Positions 1 to 4,724 of a stretch of 6,105 bases of DNA are shown in pieces. Under the pieces are notes generated by a model. That model saw only the letters and a list, made by a program, of their open reading frames with translations, made no database searches and was not told where the DNA came from. This DNA is from Anaerolineae bacterium (GTDB lineage: Bacteria; Chloroflexota; Anaerolineae; JAFGEY01). A program made the position numbers and the translations under genes. Numbering within the stretch: position 1 is the first letter of the stretch; each line of letters begins with the position of its first letter. The stretch is taken from assembly GCA_016931365.1 (NCBI GenBank), contig JAFGEY010000020.1, forward strand, positions 1 through 6,105. Direction: 5' to 3'.

Positions 1-131
1 AGCGGCTCGCCGTAGGTCTCCAGCACCCACCCGGCGAACTGCTCGAGGTCGCTTTCGTAGGCTTGCACAGTCAAATCAGACTTGCCCTGGCGGGCCAGGT
101 CGTCGAGGAAAAGGCGCACAAAAGCGTCCAT
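1..131 (-). CDS. Tyrosine recombinase/integrase, N-terminal fragment (runs off the window)
   Basis: The ATG at 131-129 opens a frame that stays open to base 1, giving 43 codons of an incomplete gene. The peptide begins MDAFVRLFLDDLARQGKS and continues with TVQAYESDLEQFAGWV. This is the pattern of the N-terminal SAM-like (core-binding) domain of XerC/XerD-type and phage-type tyrosine recombinases: a helix ending in a short L..L...G.S turn, then 'T...Y..DL..F..W'. The catalytic domain with the R-H-R-Y residues would lie beyond the window, so it cannot be checked. A strong Shine-Dalgarno sequence, AGGAGG (142-137 on the minus strand), sits five bases before the ATG and fixes the start. A strong promoter lies about 150 bases upstream and the leader between them holds several inverted repeats. 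The family would perform site-specific strand exchange on DNA. Whether it is a Xer-like housekeeping enzyme, an island integrase or an invertase cannot be told from the fragment. Confidence 0.8.
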   Translation of the reverse strand, partial: MDAFVRLFLDDLARQGKSDLTVQAYESDLEQFAGWVLETYGEP

Positions 132-139
132 TTTTGCCT

Positions 140-169
140 CCTATCCCAATTTGATTGGGACGAGATAGG
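140..169 (-). promoter_or_regulatory. Leader hairpin overlapping the recombinase ribosome-binding site
   Basis: On the minus strand TCCCAAT-CAA-ATTGGGA (160-144) is a perfect 7-bp stem with a 3-base loop. An outer CCTA (169-166) can pair with TAGG (143-140) across a one-sided 5-base bulge. TAGG includes the first three bases of the AGGAGG Shine-Dalgarno sequence (142-137). In RNA the structure could hide part of the ribosome site of the recombinase. As DNA, the same symmetry could be a repressor operator. The pairing is directly visible; the regulatory role is inferred. Confidence 0.5.
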
Positions 170-227
170 GCCTGGCCGCTCGGGACGTTCGCCAACAAAA
201 GGCGGCTATTGGCCTTGAGGATAGGCC

Positions 228-256
228 CCTAAAATATTATCGTGCGAGATTTTAGG
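228..256. repeat. Inverted repeat CCTAAAAT...ATTTTAGG, possible recombinase core site
   Basis: CCTAAAAT (228-235) and ATTTTAGG (249-256) are exact inverted 8-mers separated by 13 bases. If each arm is extended inward to 11 bases (CCTAAAATATT and GAGATTTTAGG) they still match at 9 of 11 positions when inverted, leaving a 7-base spacer, ATCGTGC. An arm-spacer-arm of about 11-7-11 is the layout of tyrosine recombinase core sites (dif, attP cores). It lies in the leader of a tyrosine recombinase gene. It could equally be an operator dyad. A weaker hairpin, GGCCT (211-215) with AGGCC (223-227), adjoins it. Confidence 0.4.
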
Positions 257-282
257 CCGATAAATGGGCCAAAACAGGGCAA

Positions 283-311
283 ATTGTAGCATTCTGGGCG
301 CTTTTTGTCAA
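283..311 (-). promoter_or_regulatory. Sigma-70-type promoter for the recombinase gene
   Basis: On the minus strand TTGACA (311-306) is a perfect -35 box. It is followed after exactly 17 bases by TACAAT (288-283), a 5-of-6 match to the -10 box. Transcription would start near base 276 and give a leader of about 145 bases before the recombinase ATG at 131. That leader contains the inverted repeat at 228-256 and the hairpin at 140-169. This is the clearest promoter in the window. No other gene start lies downstream of it before the recombinase. Confidence 0.65.
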
Positions 312-335
312 AGTAATGTTTATTATGTGGACTCG

Positions 336-371
336 TTATCTTGCGGGATTATTGTATATGATTATCTTGCG
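336..371. repeat. Direct repeat TTATCTTGCG, two copies 26 bases apart
   Basis: TTATCTTGCG occurs at 336-345 and again at 362-371. The spacing of 26 bases is two to two and a half helical turns. The second copy runs into the palindrome at 367-381. Both copies sit upstream of the recombinase promoter. Such repeats could be arm-type binding sites of an integrase or half-sites of a regulator. Two exact 10-mers this close are unlikely but not impossible by chance in an AT-rich stretch. Confidence 0.4.
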
Positions 372-381
372 TGTCACGCAA
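367..381. promoter_or_regulatory. Perfect 15-bp palindrome, candidate operator
   Basis: TTGCGTGTCACGCAA is a perfect dyad: 7-bp arms TTGCGTG and CACGCAA around one central T. As RNA the loop would be too tight for the full stem and no U-run follows on either strand, so a protein-binding site is likelier than a terminator. It lies about 56 bases upstream of the -35 box at 306-311 and about 90 bases past the stop of the lyase-like gene. The cognate protein is unknown. Confidence 0.45.
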
Positions 382-469
382 ACCTGGCTTTACTCGCACC
401 CCTTTTTTGCCCGCTTGGCTTCCGCTCTGGCCAGATTCTCCTGCACCCTGAACGCCACCATCCTGCGGA

Positions 470-1609
470 TCAAGTCAAAGAGGTGTGCGCGATCAGGTCG
501 GCGGTGTACGCCAGCGCCACGTCCACCTCGCCGCGCACAGTGGTAGTAAAGACAACGTACCGGTCATTGCCGCAAAAGCGCGGATGCGGGTCGATGTGAT
601 AGTTGGCCCCGGTATAGTTGGCCATCTCGGGATTGTCCACGATCTGCACGCTGCGCCCCGTGTCGCGGTTCAGGAAATTCACCGTCGATGGACAGCCCCG
701 GTAAAAGCGCGGGTTGGCGTCGCCCACCAGGTAGCGCCCCGTCCGATCGCTGTGCGAATGCCAGCGCCCGCCCGGCCAGGCAATCTCTTCGACGGCGCAA
801 ACTGGGCGAGTTTGAGTGGCAATGTTCACCCGCCACACGCCCACGTCGCCCTTGACGCACCAAACGTGCTGCCCGTCGGCATCCCACCACTCGTGCGTCA
901 CCCGCGTCGGCGTCGAAAAGATAGGTTGGGGTGATTCGCCGCGCCGCAGCAGCCACAGGCGGTCCTCGATGCGAAAGCTCAGCCCGGTGATCGGGTCGGG
1001 ATGGTTCTCCTGCGCCAGCAGCACCAAGTCAGGGTCGGTCGGGCTGAACTGGGCGTGGTTGTAATTGCGCTGAAAGGTGTGCCACAGCTCAAAGTCGCCG
1101 CCGTCGACGGGCAGTGATCCAAACACCCACTGCAGCCCGATCGCGGCGTCGATCAAGAACGCCCGCCCGTCTGCCGATCGGGTCAGGTGCGTCGCGATGC
1201 GATGCACCGTGCGCTCTCCGATCAAATCTCTGGGCAGGCGATTCACCAACTCGGCGCCCTCCTCCGGCCGCGGGCCGCGCCGCCAGACCGCGTCGCCCAT
1301 ACCCCAGTAGACGGTTCCCGTCCCGGCGTCGATGCAGGGCGAGGCATGGTTGAACTGCGTGTCGGCAAAGTGGCGCACCTCCTGGGCGGCGAAATCCACC
1401 ACCCCCAACGTGCGCCCCTGCGCGGCCGTGCCCGATGGTGGAAAAGCGCAGTAGAACCACAGATAGCGCTCGTCGTCGGTCAGGCTGTTGTTGACAAAAT
1501 AGAATCCCTCCTGCACCGGCGCGACCTTGTGCGTCAGAATGTAGCTGGTCACACTTGAGGTTGGGTCGGTCCAGGGCGTAAAGAGCTTGGATCGGGTCAA
1601 TTCGAGCAT
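470..1609 (-). CDS. Oligogalacturonate-lyase-like (PL22-type) beta-propeller protein
   Basis: This 379-residue protein has the repeated beta-strand texture of a WD/Kelch-like propeller and no hydrophobic N-terminus, so it should be cytoplasmic. It resembles PL22 oligogalacturonate lyases (about 390 residues), which split short unsaturated pectin fragments by beta-elimination. Supporting motifs are NHAQFSPTDP (184-193), THEWW (238-242), HSHSDRTGRYLVGD (284-297) and YHIDPHPRF (337-345). From memory, the Yersinia enzyme uses a base near His242 and a Mn2+ site of His287, Gln350, His353 and His355. Here His239 matches the base and His284 or His286 the first ligand. The last cluster is altered: His338 and His342 are four apart and no Gln precedes them. 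The start has an excellent site, AGGAGG about eight bases before the ATG. An AT-rich 200-base gap with its own candidate promoter separates it from the sialidase-like gene upstream. Fold assignment is fairly safe; the substrate is not. Confidence 0.6.
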   Translation of the reverse strand: MLELTRSKLFTPWTDPTSSVTSYILTHKVAPVQEGFYFVNNSLTDDERYLWFYCAFPPSGTAAQGRTLGVVDFAAQEVRHFADTQFNHASPCIDAGTGTVYWGMGDAVWRRGPRPEEGAELVNRLPRDLIGERTVHRIATHLTRSADGRAFLIDAAIGLQWVFGSLPVDGGDFELWHTFQRNYNHAQFSPTDPDLVLLAQENHPDPITGLSFRIEDRLWLLRRGESPQPIFSTPTRVTHEWWDADGQHVWCVKGDVGVWRVNIATQTRPVCAVEEIAWPGGRWHSHSDRTGRYLVGDANPRFYRGCPSTVNFLNRDTGRSVQIVDNPEMANYTGANYHIDPHPRFCGNDRYVVFTTTVRGEVDVALAYTADLIAHTSLT

Positions 1610-1632
1610 AGTTGTCCTCCTTGCGCGTTCAG

Positions 1633-1643
1633 GTGACGGTCAC
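1633..1643. promoter_or_regulatory. Dyad GTGACGGTCAC in the lyase-like leader
   Basis: GTGAC (1633-1637) and GTCAC (1639-1643) are exact inverted arms around one G. They lie about 24-34 bases before the ATG at 1609, just upstream of the ribosome site. This may be a second operator half or chance; no hairpin of useful loop size forms. Confidence 0.2.
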
Positions 1644-1653
1644 TTTGATGATA

Positions 1654-1666
1654 TTTGTGATACAAA
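1654..1666. promoter_or_regulatory. Dyad TTTGTGATACAAA over the candidate -10 box
   Basis: TTTGT and ACAAA are inverted 5-mers around GAT. The core GT-N3-AC matches the generic operator form of FadR-subfamily GntR regulators, which often control sugar-acid catabolism. The dyad covers the candidate -10 box at 1657-1662, the position expected of a repressor site. The short arms make chance a real possibility. Confidence 0.3.
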
Positions 1667-1685
1667 AGAAAAATTTTATAATCAA
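1657..1685 (-). promoter_or_regulatory. Candidate promoter of the lyase-like gene
   Basis: On the minus strand TTGATT (1685-1680) and TATCAC (1662-1657) are separated by 17 bases, each a 4-of-6 match to sigma-70 boxes. The spacer is almost pure A/T. The position, about 45 bases before the ATG at 1609, is right for a short leader. Other -10-like hexamers occur in the same AT-rich stretch, so the exact boxes are uncertain. Confidence 0.35.
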
Positions 1686-1816
1686 AGCGATATATCTCAT
1701 TGCAGCCAACCGACGGGGCAAAGCGAAGACGCCGGTGGAGTCAGCTGTAATTGAGCCAGGTGTCGCCGCGCCGACCCGGGTCAATGCAGCGTGTTCTGGA
1801 TAGGCCGAAACAGTCT

Positions 1817-3583
1817 TCATACGCCGCCCAGCTCGGACACGCGCCGCGCGCGCCCGTACAGACGCAGCGCGCAGACGGCCGGCGCGATGCGCAGCATAGA
1901 ATCACCGTTCACCCCGCGCAGGTGCGGGCTGAAACGTCCCCAGCCAAACTGCCGCGCCTCGCCGCCGTCGTTCAACCGGCCATCGAAAACCCAAACAATC
2001 ACCCTGGGGCCGCCGTCGACGATGACCGCTGCGTGGTGCAGACAGCCTGCCTCGATCAGTCCCGGATCGCTGGCCCAGCAGTTTTCGGTGCGCCCGTCGT
2101 TGAGCACAATTTCGATCGCGCCGCCGGCTGCCGTGCGCAGACAAAAGCCCTGTCCGGCCGCCGTGCGGTTGTCCAGCACGATCTGGCCGGCGTCCAGATG
2201 ATCCAGGCGTAGCCGCACCTCGACCGTAAACCCGGCCAGGTGGGCCGCAGCGGCCGTCCAGGAGGCCGGCAGCGGCGCGCCGGGAGGGAGCGCGCCGTTC
2301 GCGGCGGGCAGCGACAGGATCAGCCCCTCGGCGGCAGGGGCCACAGACTGCTCGGCGAACTGGCCCCACAGCCCTTCCAGCAGCGCCGCGTCGATTTCGT
2401 GGATGCGCGCCTGGCTTTTTTGTGTCTCGGTGATCCAGTACTGCCCGTTCTCTTCGATCAGGTCGGGATAACTGATGCGCACGAGCGGGTCTTCATCATA
2501 GAGCACGATTTCGGGCTGCGACCAGCGCAGTGCTTTGCCTGCCGGCGTGTCCACCTCGACGCCGCCGCACAGCCAGGCCGGGTTGCGATCCTGGTAGGCG
2601 ATTGTGCGACATTGGGGGTGCTCGCCGATAAAGCGCCCGCCGTGGCAGTGAAACCAATACAGGTAGCGGCCGTTGGCGCATTTCCAGACGAAATTGGCCG
2701 CGCGCGGGTGTTTGATGCGCCGCCCGTCGGCATAGCACACATCTTGCGGCGGCGTCCAGGTACGTCCTCCGTCGCGGCTGTACGCGCAGGCCGGATAGCC
2801 GTCGACCGTGCGGTAGACGCAATAGATCGTCCCGTCGCTGAGTGTGACGCAGCTTTGCTCCTCTGCAATCGGCCCGCCGCGCGGCGCGCGCAGCCCCACC
2901 TCGCCGTCAGGCAGCGTCTCCCAGTGCGCCCGCGCCGGGTCGCGCTCGCTCAGCAGATTGCTGCTGCGCAGCAGCGCACCCTCGGAGCGGGTAAAAAAGC
3001 CCTCGCCAAACCCGCCCACCTTGTGCAGCGGGACATAGGCCGCGCCGTCCAGCACAAAAGGCTTGCCCACGTTCCAAAAGAACTTGAGCGCGCCGCCGTA
3101 GGCGTTCTGGCGGTCGATCTCGAAATCGCGCAGCGGGATGTCATAGCGCCGCGCCGACCAGGTGCGCCCGCCGTTGTCACTCCAGCGGAACACGAAATGC
3201 CCCAGCGAGTCCACGCGGCGGCACACGCCGTCGGGCATCCACGCGCCCGGTTCGGCGATGACCTCGCGGACGTTGTCGGCGTTGTGGTTGTAAAAACAGT
3301 ACACCCGCCCGGCGTTGGGACTGCCCGGCGGCGCCTTGAGCAGCACGGCATACGATGCCTCCGGCCCATCGGCCGGCTCGACATCCACCGGCGCCGACCA
3401 GGTTTGGCCATGATCGGCGCTGCGCAGCGTCACGATGTGCTGCCCGGCCTGCCCTTCGCGGCCCGCGCCGGTCGTGACCACGCACAGCCAGGCGCCATCA
3501 TCTGTTCGCACCACATAGGGTTGATCGCAGTAGGCCGCCGTGGGAATCAGGCGGCCGGTTTTGATGTTGCGGGGATCGTCCAT
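1817..3583 (-). CDS. Sialidase-fold (BNR/Asp-box) protein with C-terminal LamG-like domain
   Basis: The protein has 588 residues from the ATG at 3583. Three Asp-boxes of the S-x-D-x-G-x-T-W type are plain: SADHGQTW (55-62), SDNGGRTW (135-142) and SRDGGRTW (269-276). They mark a six-bladed sialidase propeller over residues 10-410. Residues about 420-588 look like a LamG/concanavalin-type beta-sandwich (TVEVRLRLDHLDAG, GQGFCLRTAAGG, HHAAVIVDG). A GH33-like glutamate (242-243, in AEEQS), Arg258, the candidate nucleophile Tyr372 (RISYPDL) and Glu386 (ITETQ) can be placed. The usual FRIP arginine is replaced by D-Q-P (20-22), so a true sialidase activity is doubtful. There is no signal peptide. 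The frame can begin at a TTG at 3631 (nine bases after the esterase stop) or an ATG at 3595. I chose 3583 because AAGGATGGA lies just upstream and the conserved RNIKTGRLIP block follows at once. It is probably co-transcribed with the esterase. Confidence 0.7.
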   Translation of the reverse strand: MDDPRNIKTGRLIPTAAYCDQPYVVRTDDGAWLCVVTTGAGREGQAGQHIVTLRSADHGQTWSAPVDVEPADGPEASYAVLLKAPPGSPNAGRVYCFYNHNADNVREVIAEPGAWMPDGVCRRVDSLGHFVFRWSDNGGRTWSARRYDIPLRDFEIDRQNAYGGALKFFWNVGKPFVLDGAAYVPLHKVGGFGEGFFTRSEGALLRSSNLLSERDPARAHWETLPDGEVGLRAPRGGPIAEEQSCVTLSDGTIYCVYRTVDGYPACAYSRDGGRTWTPPQDVCYADGRRIKHPRAANFVWKCANGRYLYWFHCHGGRFIGEHPQCRTIAYQDRNPAWLCGGVEVDTPAGKALRWSQPEIVLYDEDPLVRISYPDLIEENGQYWITETQKSQARIHEIDAALLEGLWGQFAEQSVAPAAEGLILSLPAANGALPPGAPLPASWTAAAAHLAGFTVEVRLRLDHLDAGQIVLDNRTAAGQGFCLRTAAGGAIEIVLNDGRTENCWASDPGLIEAGCLHHAAVIVDGGPRVIVWVFDGRLNDGGEARQFGWGRFSPHLRGVNGDSMLRIAPAVCALRLYGRARRVSELGGV

Positions 3584-3640
3584 CGGTATTTCCATCCTTC
3601 GCCAGGCTTGACGGTACTCGTTGGGCAACAATGACCCCGG

Positions 3641-4525
3641 CTATCCCGCCGTCGCGGCGGCCCAATGGGCCATCGTGGCCAGCGCGCGTTTCGTTTCGGG
3701 CAGAAACGGGAACATCTGAAAGACATGGAACATCCCGTCCCAGGTTTCCAACGTGACATCGACCCCGGCCGCTTGCGCCTTGCCGGCGCAGCGCGCGGCA
3801 TCATCCAACAGAATCTCGTTTGTGCCGACCTGGATCAACAGCGGCGGCAGGGCGTGCAGGTCGGCGTACAGCGGGGACAGCAGCGGTTCGGTTCGCGCGC
3901 GCCCGCCCGCATACTGCGCGGCGTATGTGTCGAGATCGGCAGGCGAGAGAATGGGATCGATCCGCGCTCTGTCACGGATCGATCCACCGCTCAGAGCCAG
4001 GTCTGTCCACGGTGAAATGCATATTGCCCCGGCGGGGAGCGGATACCCGGCGTCGCGCAGCCCGACCAGCGTCGACAACGCCAGCCCGCCGCCGGCGGAA
4101 TCGCCGGCCAGGATGAGTTGGGCCGGCTTGATCGCTGCTTTGAGCAGCCACAGGTAGGCGGTGCGCGCATCGTCCAACGCCGCAGGGTAGGGATATTCCG
4201 GCGCCAGCCGGTAGTCGATGGCCAACGCGCGCATTTTTGTGGCCTGCGCCAGTCTGGCGATCCATTCGCGCGAACTGGCGATCGATCCCAGGCAAAAAGC
4301 ACCCCCGTGCAGGTACAACAGCACCCTGCCGCCCGCGCCCGGCGCTTCGATCCACTCGGCCGGTACGCCTGCTGCATCGACGGGACGGCAGTGGATGTCT
4401 TGAGGGAGCCGGACGTATCTCTGCGCCTTTTCCTGCCGGGCGCGTTGTGCTTGAATGTCGCCCTGAGACCAGCCCGACATCTGCCAGGAAACAAGTTGAT
4501 TGAGAATTTTGGTGCGCAGATTCAT
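3641..4525 (-). CDS. Alpha/beta-hydrolase esterase, hormone-sensitive-lipase (family IV) type
   Basis: The protein has 294 residues, typical of bacterial HSL-type carboxylesterases. It shows the oxyanion-hole motif HGGAF (73-77), the DYRLAPEYPYPA block (104-115), the nucleophile elbow GDSAG with Ser143, and the histidine in DGMFHVF (His267). The acid lies in TNEILLDD; the position usually held by Asp in this family is Glu237 here, with Asp241/242 close by. It should hydrolyse short acyl esters, and in this setting could remove acetyl groups from sugars. No signal peptide is seen, so it should be cytoplasmic. An upstream ATG at 4570 adds 15 residues, but the ATG at 4525 has GGAG eight bases before it and begins the natural helix MNLRTKILNQLV, so I prefer it. 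It lies between the glycoside-hydrolase-like gene and the sialidase-like gene, 57 bases before the latter's chosen start. The exact substrate cannot be read from the sequence. Confidence 0.85.
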   Translation of the reverse strand: MNLRTKILNQLVSWQMSGWSQGDIQAQRARQEKAQRYVRLPQDIHCRPVDAAGVPAEWIEAPGAGGRVLLYLHGGAFCLGSIASSREWIARLAQATKMRALAIDYRLAPEYPYPAALDDARTAYLWLLKAAIKPAQLILAGDSAGGGLALSTLVGLRDAGYPLPAGAICISPWTDLALSGGSIRDRARIDPILSPADLDTYAAQYAGGRARTEPLLSPLYADLHALPPLLIQVGTNEILLDDAARCAGKAQAAGVDVTLETWDGMFHVFQMFPFLPETKRALATMAHWAAATAG

Positions 4526-4724
4526 TGCGGTTACTCCAATGGTGGGTCGCTCACGACTCTCGATGGTCATTCATCGCGGCGAACTCGCCGTCACCACGAC
4601 ATCGGCGCGCTGGATGTAGATCAGCGCCGCCCGCCCGGCGCGTATGATTTTGACCTGACGGGTTTGGGGTGAGGAGCGCGCCGGCGGCCGGCGACCGTCT
4701 GGGCTTTGCCGGCCCGGCTGTCGC
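4526..4724. other. Gap between the glycoside-hydrolase-like gene and the esterase
   Basis: This GC-rich stretch has no clear promoter or terminator. It contains the GGAG ribosome site of the esterase (just above 4525), an in-frame upstream ATG at 4570 for the same gene, and the coding-like tail at 4571-4654. Absence of a promoter favours one transcript from 6105 down to 1817. Confidence 0.4.
4571..4654 (-). pseudogene. Coding-like tail, possibly the frameshifted C-terminus of the glycoside-hydrolase-like gene
   Basis: On the minus strand, codons from 4654 to the TGA at 4573-4571 read QVKIIRAGRAALIYIQRAD and then VVVTASSPR. The third codon position is G or C in about 23 of 28 codons, while the second is so in about half, the period-3 bias of genes in this genome. 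The peptide alternates hydrophobic residues like a beta-strand pair. No good start or ribosome site precedes it, and its frame differs from the upstream gene that stops at 4725. It may be a relic of a C-terminal beta-domain displaced by a frameshift between about 4655 and 4760. A sequencing error or chance bias are alternatives. Confidence 0.3.

Larger units (their letters stand above)
132..469. other. Gene-free, relatively AT-rich region upstream of the recombinase
   Basis: These 338 bases contain no convincing gene. Short open frames on the plus strand (from 264 and 316) run through the promoter and repeats, have no ribosome site and read into the antisense of the lyase-like gene. The region holds the recombinase ribosome site, leader hairpin, core-site-like inverted repeat, promoter, direct repeats and a 15-bp palindrome, all listed separately. 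I found no clear intrinsic terminator for the lyase-like gene that ends at 470. Confidence 0.6.
1610..1816. promoter_or_regulatory. Intergenic control region of the lyase-like gene
   Basis: This gap between the sialidase-like stop and the lyase-like ATG has a markedly AT-rich core (about 1645-1700) within GC-rich surroundings. It holds the AGGAGG ribosome site of the lyase-like gene, a weak promoter, and two small dyads described separately. A perfect 10-bp palindrome GACCCGGGTC (1773-1782) is present but lies in GC-rich sequence where such dyads are common. A frame from 1820 to 1629 overlaps the previous stop as ATGA, but it runs straight through the AT-rich control region and is not credible as a gene. 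Confidence 0.5.

Noticed and set aside
1..469. Integron platform (recombinase, attI-like site, cassettes)
   Set aside because: In integrons the cassettes are read away from the recombinase gene. Here the adjacent genes are on the same strand as the recombinase and read toward it, and no attC-like sites are seen between genes.
264..599. Plus-strand frames across the recombinase upstream region
   Set aside because: They lack ribosome sites, cross the promoter and repeats, and enter the antisense of the lyase-like gene.
1773..1782. Perfect palindrome GACCCGGGTC
   Set aside because: Ten-base dyads are frequent in GC-rich DNA. It is not next to a promoter, has no loop and has no following U-run, so it is neither a terminator nor a convincing operator.
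1629..1820. Minus-strand 63-codon frame starting in an ATGA overlap with the sialidase-like stop
   Set aside because: It runs through the AT-rich promoter region of the lyase-like gene, has no recognisable motif, and its codon composition changes abruptly along its length.
2240..3634. Plus-strand open frame of 464 codons
   Set aside because: It is antisense to the sialidase-like gene, whose Asp-boxes prove the minus strand is coding. The plus product is rich in R, A, V and H without recognisable motifs, as expected of a shadow in GC-rich DNA.
3954..3985. Palindrome GGATCGATCC present twice, 22 bases apart, inside the esterase gene (GATCGATC again at 4280-4287)
   Set aside because: It lies in solid coding sequence and is accounted for by codons for Asp, Arg and Ile (..IRDRARIDP..). 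There is no sign of a regulatory role.
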